A stretch of 64,000 bases of DNA from Proteinivorax hydrogeniformans (GCF_040515995.1 NZ_CP159485.1:434001-498000), one strand, 5' to 3'; shown: positions 27,847 through 36,866, counted from the first letter of the stretch. The notes: generated by a model from the sequence alone, not told the origin. Made by a program: numbers and translations.

Positions 27847-27877
27847 AAAAAGGACAGCCGATTTTGGCTGTCCTTTT
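27847..27877 (+). terminator. Terminator after the yfcC-like gene
   Basis: AAAAAGGACAGCC-6 nt-GGCTGTCCTTTT. The A tract would also allow function for the opposing gene ending at 27915. Confidence 0.88.
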
Positions 27878-27914
27878 ATGTGTCCTTCCTTCTCCTACTG
27901 CTTGAAGGTTCTCT

Positions 27915-28586
27915 TTATACGGTTTTATCTGTGTCAGTGTGATATAAATCTAGATACATATGAGTAACTATTAGAAAGGTTATAGGTATGGTGAAAATCC
28001 TAAATAATAGTAAAGGATAAAGCTCTGCTACCTCCCCTATAATTGCAAAAACATCTAAAGCCGCTGTTATAATAATGATAGCGACAACTTTTAGGAAGTT
28101 TTCTTTGGCTATACCAATACTGTCTGTAATAATGTCATAAAAATCAAGGTCTACATGAGTATCTGCTAAAAGCCAGTAAACAAAAAGGAAAAAGACTATA
28201 CACAATAGCAAAGCCGCTACAAAAATTAAAATCACAAAAGGGCTTATTGTCAAAGCAATAGCTACAATTGCAATAAGGCCTATCGCAATTAAGAGAACTG
28301 CTAATGCAAAGAAACCAAATGCTTTGCCATATTGGCCATTAGTTTCAAATATAGAACTAATTGTAAAATGCTCATTTCTGGCCGCCCTAAGAGCTACATT
28401 ACACATACCAAGAGAAATGATGGGGCCTATTATGATAGTTGGCAAAAAGAAAAACCCAGTAAGCTCCATAGCATGTGTTAAGGCAAGAAGAATAAGTGAC
28501 GCTAAAGCGAAGGATAGAGTGAGCAAACCAAAATTACTTTTGTACGTTAAAAACCCCTTTTTTACCCAATCAATAACTTGTTTAAT
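27915..28586 (-). CDS. Hypothetical membrane protein, apparent ATT start
   Basis: About 223 residues with five or six hydrophobic spans; no family recognised with confidence. No ATG, GTG or TTG opens the frame near a ribosome site: the first standard candidate is TTG at 28526, which has no Shine-Dalgarno and would cut into the first domain. Upstream in frame the codons read I-K-Q-V-I-D-W-V-K-K-G-F, a natural N-terminus, beginning with ATT at 28584-28586, 9 nt after AGGAG. ATT initiation, or a recent ATG-to-ATT change, is the simplest reading. If wrong, the protein starts at 28526 (203 residues). Confidence 0.65.
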   Translation of the reverse strand: MKQVIDWVKKGFLTYKSNFGLLTLSFALASLILLALTHAMELTGFFFLPTIIIGPIISLGMCNVALRAARNEHFTISSIFETNGQYGKAFGFFALAVLLIAIGLIAIVAIALTISPFVILIFVAALLLCIVFFLFVYWLLADTHVDLDFYDIITDSIGIAKENFLKVVAIIIITAALDVFAIIGEVAELYPLLLFRIFTIPITFLIVTHMYLDLYHTDTDKTV

Positions 28587-28659
28587 ACATACCCTCTCCT
28601 TTTTTCAAATATTTACACAAAAGTCTAACACCAGTTACAATATTTGTCAACAGAAGTCA

Positions 28660-30900
28660 AATGAATGGTGAACAGAACCATAGTTGAACAATAGTTAAAC
28701 AATAGTTATAACTGTGTTTTTCCAAAAATACGTGCAACAAACGCAAAGCCAAGGGACAAGGGGGACTGGTATGCTGTACCATCGATTCCCAATGGGACTG
28801 CCGTACCTGTCCCCTCTGTCCCGAAGATGGATAGCACCCACTGATAACCCTAATTGACTGTAGGGGAGCAGTCTCCTGCTCCCGCACCTAACGTCCGCGG
28901 TCTAAAGCGGATAGCTACTGCAATCCCTAACTGGTATCAAGTCCAGACCCCGATGGACTGTACCATGCACTGCAAATGCAGGGGTCGGTCTTTTAAAATT
29001 ACCTTTCTTGAACTGTAGAAAGTTAATTTTGACAGGCTGACCCCAGACCCTACAAAACCTAATTGGCCACGAAAACGTATAAATAAGCTACATGCTGGGA
29101 CTAGGATCTAAAGATTTGAAATACTGAACTGATGCTGGGTCTGAAACCCAAAATGATGCTTCAAATGACAAAACCAAGATGGTACCCCCTCAGTAAATGG
29201 TCAGCGAATATGGCCGGTCTTGAATATGTCAGTTCAGGATTAGCATATATTTCCGGGTTTGTAAGAAGCCTAAGCTGTTTCTCCACATGTGGGACAGCTT
29301 TAACTTTGAGTCGACATTGTCATGTCTCTGATATTAATGGAAGCGAGCTCAAAGCCAAATCTTTACCCACAGGGAGAAAAGACGCCGCCTTCAATCAAAC
29401 CCTCCAATATATAGCAAATCCTTCAGCAGAGGGGAAAGCACCAAATGATGACCCAATCATAAAAACCAAGGGACAAGGGGGACTGGTATGCTGTACCATC
29501 GATTCCCAATGGGACTGCCGTACCTGTCCCCTCTGTCCCGAAGATGGATAGCACCAACTGATAACCCTAATTGACTGTAGGGGGGCAGTCTCCTGCTCCC
29601 GCACCTAACGTCCGCGGTCCAAAGCGGACAGCTACTGCAATCCCTAACTGATTTCAAATCCAGACCCCAATGGACTGTACCAAGCACCGCAAATGCAGGG
29701 GTCGGTCTTTTAAAATTACCTTTCTTGAACTGTAGAAAGTTAATTTTGACAGGCTGACCCCAGACCCTACAAAACCTAATTGGCCACGAAAACGTATAAA
29801 TAAGCTACATGCTGGGACTAGGATCTAAAGATTTGAAATACTGAACTGATGCTGGGTCTGAAACCCAAAATGATGCTTCAAATGACAAAACCAAGATGGT
29901 ACCCCCTCAGTAAATGGTCAGCGAATATGGCCGTTCTTGAATATGTCAGTTCAGGATTAGCATATATTTCCGGGTTTGTAAGAAGCCTAAGCTGTTTCTC
30001 CACATGTGGAACAGCTTAGGCTTTGAGTCGACATTGTCATGTCTCTGATATTAATGGAAGCGAGCTCAAAGCCAAATCCTTACCCACAGGGAGAAAAGAC
30101 GCCGCCTTCAATCAAACCCTCCAATATATAGCAAATCTTTCAGGAAGTGAAAACCCCAAATGATGACCCAATCATAAAAACCAAGGGACAATGGGGACTG
30201 GTATGCTGTACCATCGATTCCCAATGGGACTGCGTACCTGTCCCCTCGTCCCGAAGATGGATAGCAGCAACTGATAACCCTAATTGACTGTAGGGGAGCA
30301 GTTTCTGCTCCCGCACCTAACGTCCGCGGTCCAAAGCGGACAGCTACTGACGTCCCAAATTGGTATCAAATCCAGACCCCGATGGCCAAAATGCAGGGGT
30401 CGGTCTTTTAAAATTACCTTTCTTGAACTGTAGAAAGTTAATTTTGACAGGCTGACCCCTGACCCTAACAAAACCTAATTGGCCACGAAAACGTATAAAT
30501 AAGCTACATGCTGGGACTAGGATCTAAAGATTTGAAATACTGAACTGATGCTGGGTCTGAAACCCAAAGTAGCTTGTCATTGTGAACGAAGTGAAGAATC
30601 TATGAACTTAAATATGTCAGTTCAGGATTAGCAATATATTTCCGGGTTTGCACGTAGGGGAGCAGTCTCCTGCTCCCGCACCTAACGTCCGCGATCCAAA
30701 GCGGACAGCTACTGCAGTCCCAAGTTGGTATCAAATCCAGACCCCGATGGGCTGTTTCTCCACATGTGGGACAGCTTTAACTTTGAGTCAACGCTGAACA
30801 ATAGTTAAACAATCGTTGAACCATCGTTAAAAAGGATGGATTGATTTGGAGCCAGCATGTAGCCAATATCGTATTCTTTACCGCGGCCAGGTAGCAGGTA
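28660..30900. repeat. Modular repeat block with a 716-bp tandem triplication
   Basis: No gene in 2.4 kb. Near-identical copies begin at 28751, 29468 and 30183 (periods 717 and 715 bp), the third shortened and rearranged. Each contains the same modules in order: a 70-bp hairpin GGGACAAGGGGGACTGG...CCCCTCTGTCCC (28753-28822, 29470-29539, 30185-30252); GGGAGCAG/CTGCTCCC plus GTCCGC/GCGGAC hairpins; a 64-bp hairpin GGGGTCGGTC...GGCTGACCCC (28981-29044, 29698-29761, 30396-30459); a GGCCACGAAAACGTATAAAT segment; and, in the first two copies, AAGCTGT/ACAGCTT around CCACATGTGG. Short 11-bp repeats (GTTGAAC/GTTAAAC type) occur near 28675-28705 and 30788-30830. A fragment of module order recurs at 30650-30780. 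Confidence 0.9.
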
Positions 30901-31024
30901 GCAGTGAGCAGGTAGCAAAAGCAAATACTGCCAAACAAACCCCCCTAGAACTCCTGACCAACTGACAACGTGACTTTGCCCTTAATCTCCTGTCCCTTAA
31001 TCAACGCAGTGCTTATGATTTCTC

Positions 31025-31064
31025 TTTTTTTAAACATACTAATAATACCAATATGTTTAAAAAA
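31025..31064. other. AT-rich inverted repeat before the PHP gene
   Basis: TTTTTTAAACATA and TATGTTTAAAAAA form a 13-bp perfect stem with a 13-nt loop, ending 12 nt before the start codon and just before the GGGG of the ribosome site. It could be an operator or an mRNA structure controlling initiation. Confidence 0.5.
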
Positions 31065-31075
31065 GGGGTTTTAGG

Positions 31076-32059
31076 ATGAAGAAAATTATCGTGTATTGTT
31101 ATGTGCTCACAACATTTTTATGTTTAGCTATTTCAATTAATGCCTCTTTGGCTTTTGCCCAAACCCAAATATATAATCCTTATGAAGACGTTGATTGGGA
31201 GAGGTGCGGGCATTACAAGGCAAACCTTCACAGTCATACCACTAATAGTGACGGAAAGCTAGACCCTGATCAGGTTATTGCAGAATACTACAATAGGGAT
31301 TATGGTATTTTATCAATTACAGACCATAATCACGTTACCTGGCCATGGAGTGACTATACCAAAACAGATAGCGTAGGCATGCTTTCGGTACAGGGAAATG
31401 AAATTTCAAATAATCATCATATGTTAAGTTATTTTACAGACTACAAAAGCTCGCTAACTAACAAAAAAGAGGTTTTAACAGAAATAGGCGAAAAAGGTGG
31501 GCTGGTAGTCATGGCCCACCCAGGCAGATATAACGCATCAGCTGGGTGGTATGCAGAGCTGTATGAAAAGCATCCTAACCTTATTGGCTTTGAAGCCATA
31601 AATCAAGGGAATAGATATTCTGATGATTTAAAGCTTTGGGATAAGGTGTTATCTATTTTGCCTGCTGATAATCTTGTTTGGGGATTTTCTAATGATGACA
31701 TGCATAAACATGAGCATCTTGGTAGAGACTGGAATGTCTTTTTGCTGACAGAGCTTTCAGAGCAAAACCTAAAAAATGCCATGATTAAAGGTCAGTTTTA
31801 CTTTTCTTCTATAAGTACAGTGGATAACCCCGTGGGGTTACCACCGGTTATCAACAGTGTAGATGTAGATAGAGAAGACAACATGGTCTCTATCCAGGCT
31901 GAAAACTATGACAAAGTAGTGTGGATTTCCAATGGAAAAATAATACACATAGGCGAATCTATAAATTATAAAAACGCTAAAGGACTGCAAAATTATCTAA
32001 GAGCAGAAGTCATTGGTCAAGGTGGAGTAAGCTATACTCAGCCTATTGGTTTTAAATAA
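31076..32059 (+). CDS. Secreted PHP-domain phosphoesterase
   Basis: A 327-residue protein with a signal peptide (about 1-28, ending ASLAFAQ) and a PHP metallo-hydrolase domain. Metal-binding motifs visible: NLHSHTTNSDGKL, ITDHNHVTWP, VMAHPGRY and FSNDDMHKHEHLG. The C-terminal roughly 80 residues form a beta-rich extension (INSVDVDREDNMVSIQAENY). Extracytoplasmic PHP proteins hydrolyse phosphodiesters or phosphomonoesters; the substrate is not evident. It lies alone between the large repeat block and a bidirectional terminator. Confidence 0.87.
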   Translation: MKKIIVYCYVLTTFLCLAISINASLAFAQTQIYNPYEDVDWERCGHYKANLHSHTTNSDGKLDPDQVIAEYYNRDYGILSITDHNHVTWPWSDYTKTDSVGMLSVQGNEISNNHHMLSYFTDYKSSLTNKKEVLTEIGEKGGLVVMAHPGRYNASAGWYAELYEKHPNLIGFEAINQGNRYSDDLKLWDKVLSILPADNLVWGFSNDDMHKHEHLGRDWNVFLLTELSEQNLKNAMIKGQFYFSSISTVDNPVGLPPVINSVDVDREDNMVSIQAENYDKVVWISNGKIIHIGESINYKNAKGLQNYLRAEVIGQGGVSYTQPIGFK

Positions 32060-32097
32060 AAATAAAGAGATGGGCAAAGGCCCATCTCTTTATTTTT
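32060..32097. terminator. Bidirectional terminator
   Basis: AATAAAGAGATGGGC-AAAG-GCCCATCTCTTTATT, a perfect 15-bp stem with T tracts in both directions between convergent genes. It contains the stop codon of the minus-strand gene. Confidence 0.92.
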
Positions 32098-32452
32098 TCT
32101 TTTCCTCAGATACCATCTGTTCTATCCATTTCCCAAGGTCAGGAAGTCCTAGTGGTTGTCCACGCATTTTCTTAGACACCTCTCTAAACTGTCTTAAAGT
32201 TCCCATAAGAACCACGTCTGTAGTTTTATCTTTGCAGTTTACAGTTCTTTCGCTAACAGCGGCCTCGCCACCTCTTGAAAGCATCTCTTGCTTTAGTATG
32301 TTTGCAGCAGTTGTAGACATATCGTTTATTTTAATTGTTTTAAATATGCTTTTTTCCGCCATAAGGTTTACAGACGGAGGGCTAGCTTTGACAGCCTCTA
32401 TTTCCTTTTTTGCTTCGGAAAATGTGCCTATTTTTAGTTCTTTGATGTCCAT
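32090..32452 (-). CDS. Stand-alone dihydropteroate-synthase N-terminal-type domain
   Basis: A 120-residue protein resembling, from memory of the family, the extra N-terminal domain of clostridial FolP: AEKSIFKTIKINDMSTTAAN, ILKQEMLSRGGEAAVSE, VVLMGTLRQFREV and QPLGLPDLGKWI. The pterin-binding TIM barrel of dihydropteroate synthase is absent. It lies 35 bp after folT, downstream of a THF riboswitch, so a role in folate uptake, binding or salvage is likely, but the activity is unknown. RBS AGGAGG lies before the ATG. Confidence 0.65.
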   Translation of the reverse strand: MDIKELKIGTFSEAKKEIEAVKASPPSVNLMAEKSIFKTIKINDMSTTAANILKQEMLSRGGEAAVSERTVNCKDKTTDVVLMGTLRQFREVSKKMRGQPLGLPDLGKWIEQMVSEEKKK

Positions 32453-32487
32453 AATTTACCTCCTAGGTACTATTTTGCGCTAAGAAG

Positions 32488-33330
32488 CTATTTAATTTCA
32501 GTTAATGGTGAAGTGGCTATCTTGCTAAAGACCTTGCCGTTAAGAAGGTACACAACAAATGAATAAACACCCATGTTAATAAGCTGGCCGGGCATTCTGG
32601 TCACAAAAGTTTCAATTAGCGGCCATTCAAAGGTGATTGCAAGTCCGTAGGTAGTGAGCGAACCACACACAAACTGCGTAACCACTGTGGCAGCTGCAAA
32701 CGCTAACGGTGTTTTTTCCTTAAATAATTTTAGTACAAAAAACGGAATCACTCCGTAAAGAGTTTGTGCCATAAATATCCAAAAAATCGGAGCGCCTTGA
32801 GGAGCGATGATAATACCAATTATATCAGAACCTGCACCTACCAGTGCACCGGTAGCAGGACCTAATAAAATGCTTGCAGTTATTATAGGTATGGGTCCAA
32901 ATCCTATTCTTGTAGTAGGAAGCTGTATGCTTACTAGACGAGTAAGAGCGATACTAGTTGCCATCAAGATTGCTCCGTATACAAGATGTTGGGTAGGAAT
33001 TTTTTTGTCATTGTTTACACCTATGGTCATAATATATACAATAGGTAAGATTACATTAAAAATTAAGGTAAGAAAAAACCAGATGGGTTCACTGCGAAAG
33101 AAGTTACCTTGATGTTGAATAAAAGCATCTGTGGTCATAATCAGAGAAAAAGTTCCTATGAGAAAGGAACATATCCAAAAAGCTTTAGTTTGAGTGCTGA
33201 GATTTGTCTTTACAGCCATTGATGCTAAAAAGAGTGGTAGAAGCAACAGTCCAAAACACAAAATTTGTAGATTGAAACCTAACTCGTGAAAATTAACTAA
33301 AAAGTTTGCAAAAAAATTAAAAACATTCAT
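32488..33330 (-). CDS. folT: Folate ECF transporter S component (FolT-like) with N-terminal extension
   Basis: A 280-residue membrane protein. Residues about 110-275 fit an ECF S component of the FolT type: LTRLVSIQLPTTRIGFGPIP, SILLGPATGALVGAGSDIIG and a C-terminal helix pair with MPGQLINMGVYSF. About 100 N-terminal residues add three or more helices not found in ordinary FolT (about 170 residues). S components bind folate and dock on a shared EcfAA'T module, which is not in this window. A THF riboswitch in the leader supports the folate assignment. RBS AAAGGAGG precedes the ATG. Confidence 0.85.
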   Translation of the reverse strand: MNVFNFFANFLVNFHELGFNLQILCFGLLLLPLFLASMAVKTNLSTQTKAFWICSFLIGTFSLIMTTDAFIQHQGNFFRSEPIWFFLTLIFNVILPIVYIMTIGVNNDKKIPTQHLVYGAILMATSIALTRLVSIQLPTTRIGFGPIPIITASILLGPATGALVGAGSDIIGIIIAPQGAPIFWIFMAQTLYGVIPFFVLKLFKEKTPLAFAAATVVTQFVCGSLTTYGLAITFEWPLIETFVTRMPGQLINMGVYSFVVYLLNGKVFSKIATSPLTEIK

Positions 33331-33372
33331 AAAAAAAAGCCTCCTTTTTTGTTTGAGAGGCAGGCGTCGTGT

Positions 33373-33399
33373 TAAAAAAATAAGTGTTTTTTAACTTAT
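33373..33399 (-). terminator. Putative expression-platform terminator of the THF riboswitch
   Basis: On the minus strand ATAAGT-TAAAAAAC-ACTTAT followed by TTTTTT, directly after the aptamer. The stem is short, so this is tentative. Confidence 0.5.
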
Positions 33400-33494
33400 C
33401 ACAGCGGACGCGACGGTCATACCGCAGGAAAAATCCTTTCGTCTGTAGGCTACATCCCATCCCACAGCACTTAACGCATGACGTCTACTCTGCC
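33399..33494 (-). promoter_or_regulatory. Tetrahydrofolate (THF) riboswitch
   Basis: On the minus strand the leader of folT reads GGCAGAGTAGACGTCATGCG, then TTAAGTG, GGGATGGGATGT, GACGAAAGG, TGCGGTATGACC and CGCGTCCGCTGTG. These match the conserved blocks of the folate-sensing THF riboswitch (AGAGUAG, GCGUUAAGUG, GGGAUGGGAUGU, CGAAAGG, GGU, UCCGCU) in order. It should lower expression of folT and the following gene when folate is plentiful. Confidence 0.92.
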
Positions 33495-33589
33495 TTTTTT
33501 ATGGTTTAATGGCATTATAACATCAACATAAAAAAAAGAAAACAATAATTAACAAAAATATCTAAAAATATGGAAAGTAAATCTTATCC

Positions 33590-33618
33590 TTTAACATGCC
33601 GATAAAATGTTGTATAAT
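33590..33618 (+). promoter_or_regulatory. Candidate sigma-A promoter of the HAD gene
   Basis: TTTAAC (33590-33595), 17-bp spacer, TATAAT (33613-33618), 56 bp before the start at 33675. Confidence 0.55.
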
Positions 33619-33674
33619 GTGATATGTTTTAAAAGAAATTGATCAATTATCAAAACTAGAAGGAGGTGGCGAGA

Positions 33675-34562
33675 ATGTATAAAATCATTGCTATTGACAT
33701 AGATGGTACGTTGATAGATAAATGCGGGAACATACAAGAAAAGACAGCAAAAGCTATTAAAACTGCGAGCGCCCAAGGAATGATAGTAACTCTATCTACG
33801 GGGAGGAGCTATCACTCAGCCCTTTGTTTTGCTAAAAAGCTTAACATAAAAGCACCTCTAATAACTGCTAACGGTAGCATGATCCGGGACCCTCAAAATG
33901 GGGAATTGAAAAAATGCCACCGCTTTTCTAAAAATACAGTTAATAAGATGTTAGAGATACTCAAGAATGAAAAGGAAGTTTTTATCCAAGGCTATCACCT
34001 AGATGGCATAGTATCTTTTGGGAGAAATAATTTAATAGAGTTGGCAAAAATGTTAAATGGGACTAATAAATTTTCCTTTAAAAATACTATTAGGATGTTA
34101 AAGGACTATAAAGAAAGTAAGGTAAGTATTAAAAAAAGTTTAACTATCGAAGATGGTTACGATATACACAAGTTTTTTGTTGTTGGTGACAAAAAGAGCT
34201 GCAAAAATATTGAGGGCAAACTGGCCAATCTCTCATGCCGTATTGAATCACATTTTGTTGGTAACTACGGTTATTTAGAAATCATCCCGGAGCAAGCTTC
34301 AAAAGGTGAGGGGTTAATCTGGCTAGCGGAGTATTATAATGTACCGCTGGATAAAACCATAGCAATTGGAGATAGCGCCAACGATATTTCAATGTTTAAA
34401 AAAGCGGGCATGGCTATAGCCATGGCAAATGGAACAAACGAAGCTAAGCAAAATGCTAACCATATAACCTTTAGCAATAATGATAATGGTGTAGCTACAG
34501 CGATAAAAGAATTTGCGCTAACAAAAAAGAAAGATTTCGATATAATTAAAAGGACAGTTTAA
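33675..34562 (+). CDS. Cof-type HAD family hydrolase
   Basis: A 295-residue cytosolic phosphatase of the HAD-IIB (Cof/YbiV) class, acting on sugar phosphates, flavin or similar small phosphates. Motif I is IAIDIDGTLID (nucleophile Asp), motif II VTLSTGRSY, the cap lies at about 85-195, motif III Lys is in EQASKGEGL, and motif IV is IAIGDSANDISMF. Full length. The ATG at 33675 has AGGAGG 8 nt upstream, better placed than the in-frame GTG at 33666. Confidence 0.92.
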   Translation: MYKIIAIDIDGTLIDKCGNIQEKTAKAIKTASAQGMIVTLSTGRSYHSALCFAKKLNIKAPLITANGSMIRDPQNGELKKCHRFSKNTVNKMLEILKNEKEVFIQGYHLDGIVSFGRNNLIELAKMLNGTNKFSFKNTIRMLKDYKESKVSIKKSLTIEDGYDIHKFFVVGDKKSCKNIEGKLANLSCRIESHFVGNYGYLEIIPEQASKGEGLIWLAEYYNVPLDKTIAIGDSANDISMFKKAGMAIAMANGTNEAKQNANHITFSNNDNGVATAIKEFALTKKKDFDIIKRTV

Positions 34563-34580
34563 GTTATTAAGTTTTTTACT

Positions 34581-34618
34581 ATCCTCCACGATGCCCTGTG
34601 GCATGTTGGAGGATTTTC
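34581..34618 (+). terminator. Terminator after the HAD gene
   Basis: ATCCTCCACGATGCC-CTGT-GGCATGTTGGAGGAT followed by TTTTC. Confidence 0.82.
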
Positions 34619-34672
34619 TTTTAAAAAAGTTTTTGCAAAGTTTAGCAAGTTCTGATAGGATTAAAGGGAATA

Positions 34673-34753
34673 GCTGAACAGTAGTTGAACGATGGTTGAA
34701 CAGTGGTTGAACAGTAGTTAAACAGTAGTTAAACCATAGTTAAACAATCGAGA
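34673..34753. repeat. 11-bp tandem repeats (GTTGAACAGTA type)
   Basis: Seven consecutive 11-mers: GCTGAACAGTA, GTTGAACGATG, GTTGAACAGTG, GTTGAACAGTA, GTTAAACAGTA, GTTAAACCATA, GTTAAACAATC. The period equals about one DNA turn. Beyond it, to 35003, are a TCATTCTGAACGCAGTGAAG motif (34819 region), short pieces of the dispersed repeats and the pepF leader, with no gene. Confidence 0.85.
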
Positions 34754-35003
34754 AACCCGTTGCTTCACACCGATTTTAAACTACTGCTTAACAGTTGTTA
34801 ATGGCCTTTAGTGCTTTGTCATTCTGAACGCAGTGAAGAATCTGTGGTTTTATGGTTAGGGTTTCCTGTCCAACTGGCCAACTGTCTGCTGTCCAACTGA
34901 ACTTATCCATTGTGAATTGTAAATTTGATTTTACTAGAAAGTAGTATTCATTAGCTCTTAAAGAGCTATGGGATAAATATTTTAAATAAGTGGAGGGATA
35001 GTT

Positions 35004-36797
35004 ATGGCAAAAGCGTTACCTTTAAGAAGTGAAATTGACAGCAAGTATAAGTGGCAAGTTGAAGACATCTATGAAAGCTGGGATAAATGGGAGACCGACT
35101 ACCGTAACGTAGTAATAAACCTTAAGAAATTTGCAGATTTTAAAGGCAACCTTAACGACGGAAAAACTTTATTAGAATGTCTTCAGCTTAGAGATGAACT
35201 AGCTGAAAAACTTGGTAAAGTATTTACCTTTACCAGCCTTAAGCGAGATGAAGACACTTCTAATACTGAGCATCAAAATTACTATCAAAAGGCGGAAAGC
35301 TTATATTCCCAGGCCATGACCGCCACGTCCTTTATAACTCCTGAAATATTATCCTTAGGCGAAGAAAAAGTTACCAAGCTTATGGAGCAGGAGCCAAAAC
35401 TTAAGTTTTATGATTTTTACTTAGAAAATATTCTTAGAGAAGCGCCGCACACTCTTTCAATTGAAGAAGAAAGGTTGCTATCCCTTTCACAAGAGCTTAA
35501 CAACGGACCTGCTTCAGTTTTTGGAATGTTTAACAACGCTGACATTCAGTTCCCATTAGTAACAGATGAAAATGGCGAAAAAGTGGAGCTTTCTCACGGT
35601 AGATATGTTAAGTTTTTGATGTCAAAAGATCGCAGAGTGCGTAAAGAAGCTTTTGAAGCAATGTACTCAACATATGAAAAGTTTAAAAATACTTTGGCTG
35701 CTAACTATAGCGCTAGAATAAAGGGAGATATTTTCTATGCTAAGGCTAGAAAACACAACAACTCTTTAGACGCTGCACTCTTCCCTGATAACATACCTGA
35801 AGCTGTCTATTATAATGTGGTAGACACCATTAACAAACACATAAAATCGTTGCACCGCTATGTATCTTTAAAAAAGAAGATGTTAGGATTAGACAAACTA
35901 CATATGTATGATGTTTATACTCCTTTAGCTAGCAATATATCCATGGACATACCATATGAAGAGGCTAAAAAGATGGTATTAAAAGGTTGTGAAAAGCTAG
36001 GCGATGAGTACACCTCTATTATGAAAAAAGGGTTAGAAGAAGGCTGGGTAGATGTATACGAAAACAAAGGCAAAAGGAGTGGGGCATACTCTTCAGGCTC
36101 TTATGGAACCAAACCATATATACTACTTAACTACGATGACACACTTAATTCAACTTCTACATTAGCGCATGAGCTGGGGCACTCCATTCACAGTTATCTA
36201 TCGCAAAAGAACCAACCATTTACCTACTCTCGTTATAATATTTTTGCCGCTGAGGTTGCTTCAACGGTCAACGAAGCGCTTTTAAACGACTATCTTATGA
36301 AAACAAACAACGATAAAGAAAAGAGATTTTATATAATTAACCAATACTTAGAAGCAATCAGGGGAACGGTTTTCCGCCAGTCTATGTTTGCTGAATTTGA
36401 GCTTAAAGCCCATGAACTAGTTGAAGAAGGTAACCCTGTTACAGCAGAGGCGCTACAACAACTTTGGATAGCTCTTAACGAGAAGTACTTTGGGCCAGAT
36501 GCTGTGATCGATGAACCGATTAGCATGGAATGGGCAAGAATTCCCCATTTTTACAGAAGCTATTATGTGTTTAAATATGTAACAGGATTTTCTGCAGCTA
36601 CTTCTATAGCTGAGGACATTTTACAAGATAAACCAAACGCCATAGAAAACTACATGTCATTTTTAAAAGGTGGCGGCAGCGATTATGCCATGAACCTACT
36701 GAAAAATGCAGGAGTTGATATGACAGAACCAGACCCTATCGAAAAGACTATAGATGTATTTAACAGATTGATGGATGAGCTAGAAGAGCTAATATAA
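35004..36797 (+). CDS. pepF: Oligoendopeptidase F (M3 family)
   Basis: A 597-residue cytosolic zinc endopeptidase that cuts short peptides. The zinc site LAHELGHSIHSYLS (HExxH at about 388-392) is followed by a downstream Glu in FAAEVASTVNEALL. Full family length. Typical segments such as the N-terminal LPLRSEIDSKYKWQVEDIY and C-terminal PHFYRSYYVFKYVTGFSAA are present. RBS GGAGGG precedes the ATG; a clean terminator follows. With the M29, M24 and M20 peptidases it points to strong peptide use. Confidence 0.96.
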   Translation: MAKALPLRSEIDSKYKWQVEDIYESWDKWETDYRNVVINLKKFADFKGNLNDGKTLLECLQLRDELAEKLGKVFTFTSLKRDEDTSNTEHQNYYQKAESLYSQAMTATSFITPEILSLGEEKVTKLMEQEPKLKFYDFYLENILREAPHTLSIEEERLLSLSQELNNGPASVFGMFNNADIQFPLVTDENGEKVELSHGRYVKFLMSKDRRVRKEAFEAMYSTYEKFKNTLAANYSARIKGDIFYAKARKHNNSLDAALFPDNIPEAVYYNVVDTINKHIKSLHRYVSLKKKMLGLDKLHMYDVYTPLASNISMDIPYEEAKKMVLKGCEKLGDEYTSIMKKGLEEGWVDVYENKGKRSGAYSSGSYGTKPYILLNYDDTLNSTSTLAHELGHSIHSYLSQKNQPFTYSRYNIFAAEVASTVNEALLNDYLMKTNNDKEKRFYIINQYLEAIRGTVFRQSMFAEFELKAHELVEEGNPVTAEALQQLWIALNEKYFGPDAVIDEPISMEWARIPHFYRSYYVFKYVTGFSAATSIAEDILQDKPNAIENYMSFLKGGGSDYAMNLLKNAGVDMTEPDPIEKTIDVFNRLMDELEELI

Positions 36798-36799
36798 CA

Positions 36800-36827
36800 A
36801 AAAAAGGAGCCCTATGGCTCCTTTTTT
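36800..36827 (+). terminator. Terminator of pepF
   Basis: AAAAAAGGAGCC-TAT-GGCTCCTTTTTT. Confidence 0.92.
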
Positions 36828-36866
36828 ACGCTTTTAATCTAAAACTTCTAAAGTGAAAACATTATT

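Noticed and set aside
28282-28749. Plus-strand frames overlapping the 27915-28586 membrane protein
   Set aside because: They are shadows of the minus-strand gene and of the repeat block.
29132-29551. 139-codon open frame in the 28.7-30.9 kb block
   Set aside because: It runs through the hairpin modules, its sequence recurs in other frames of the other copies, and it has no ribosome site.
34815-34845. Motif TCATTCTGAACGCAGTGAAG (also near 30574 and 8920) as a new regulatory element
   Set aside because: It looks like a common bacterial intergenic repeat type (TCATTCTGAGCGAAGCGAAG) known from many phyla, so it is not specific to this region.
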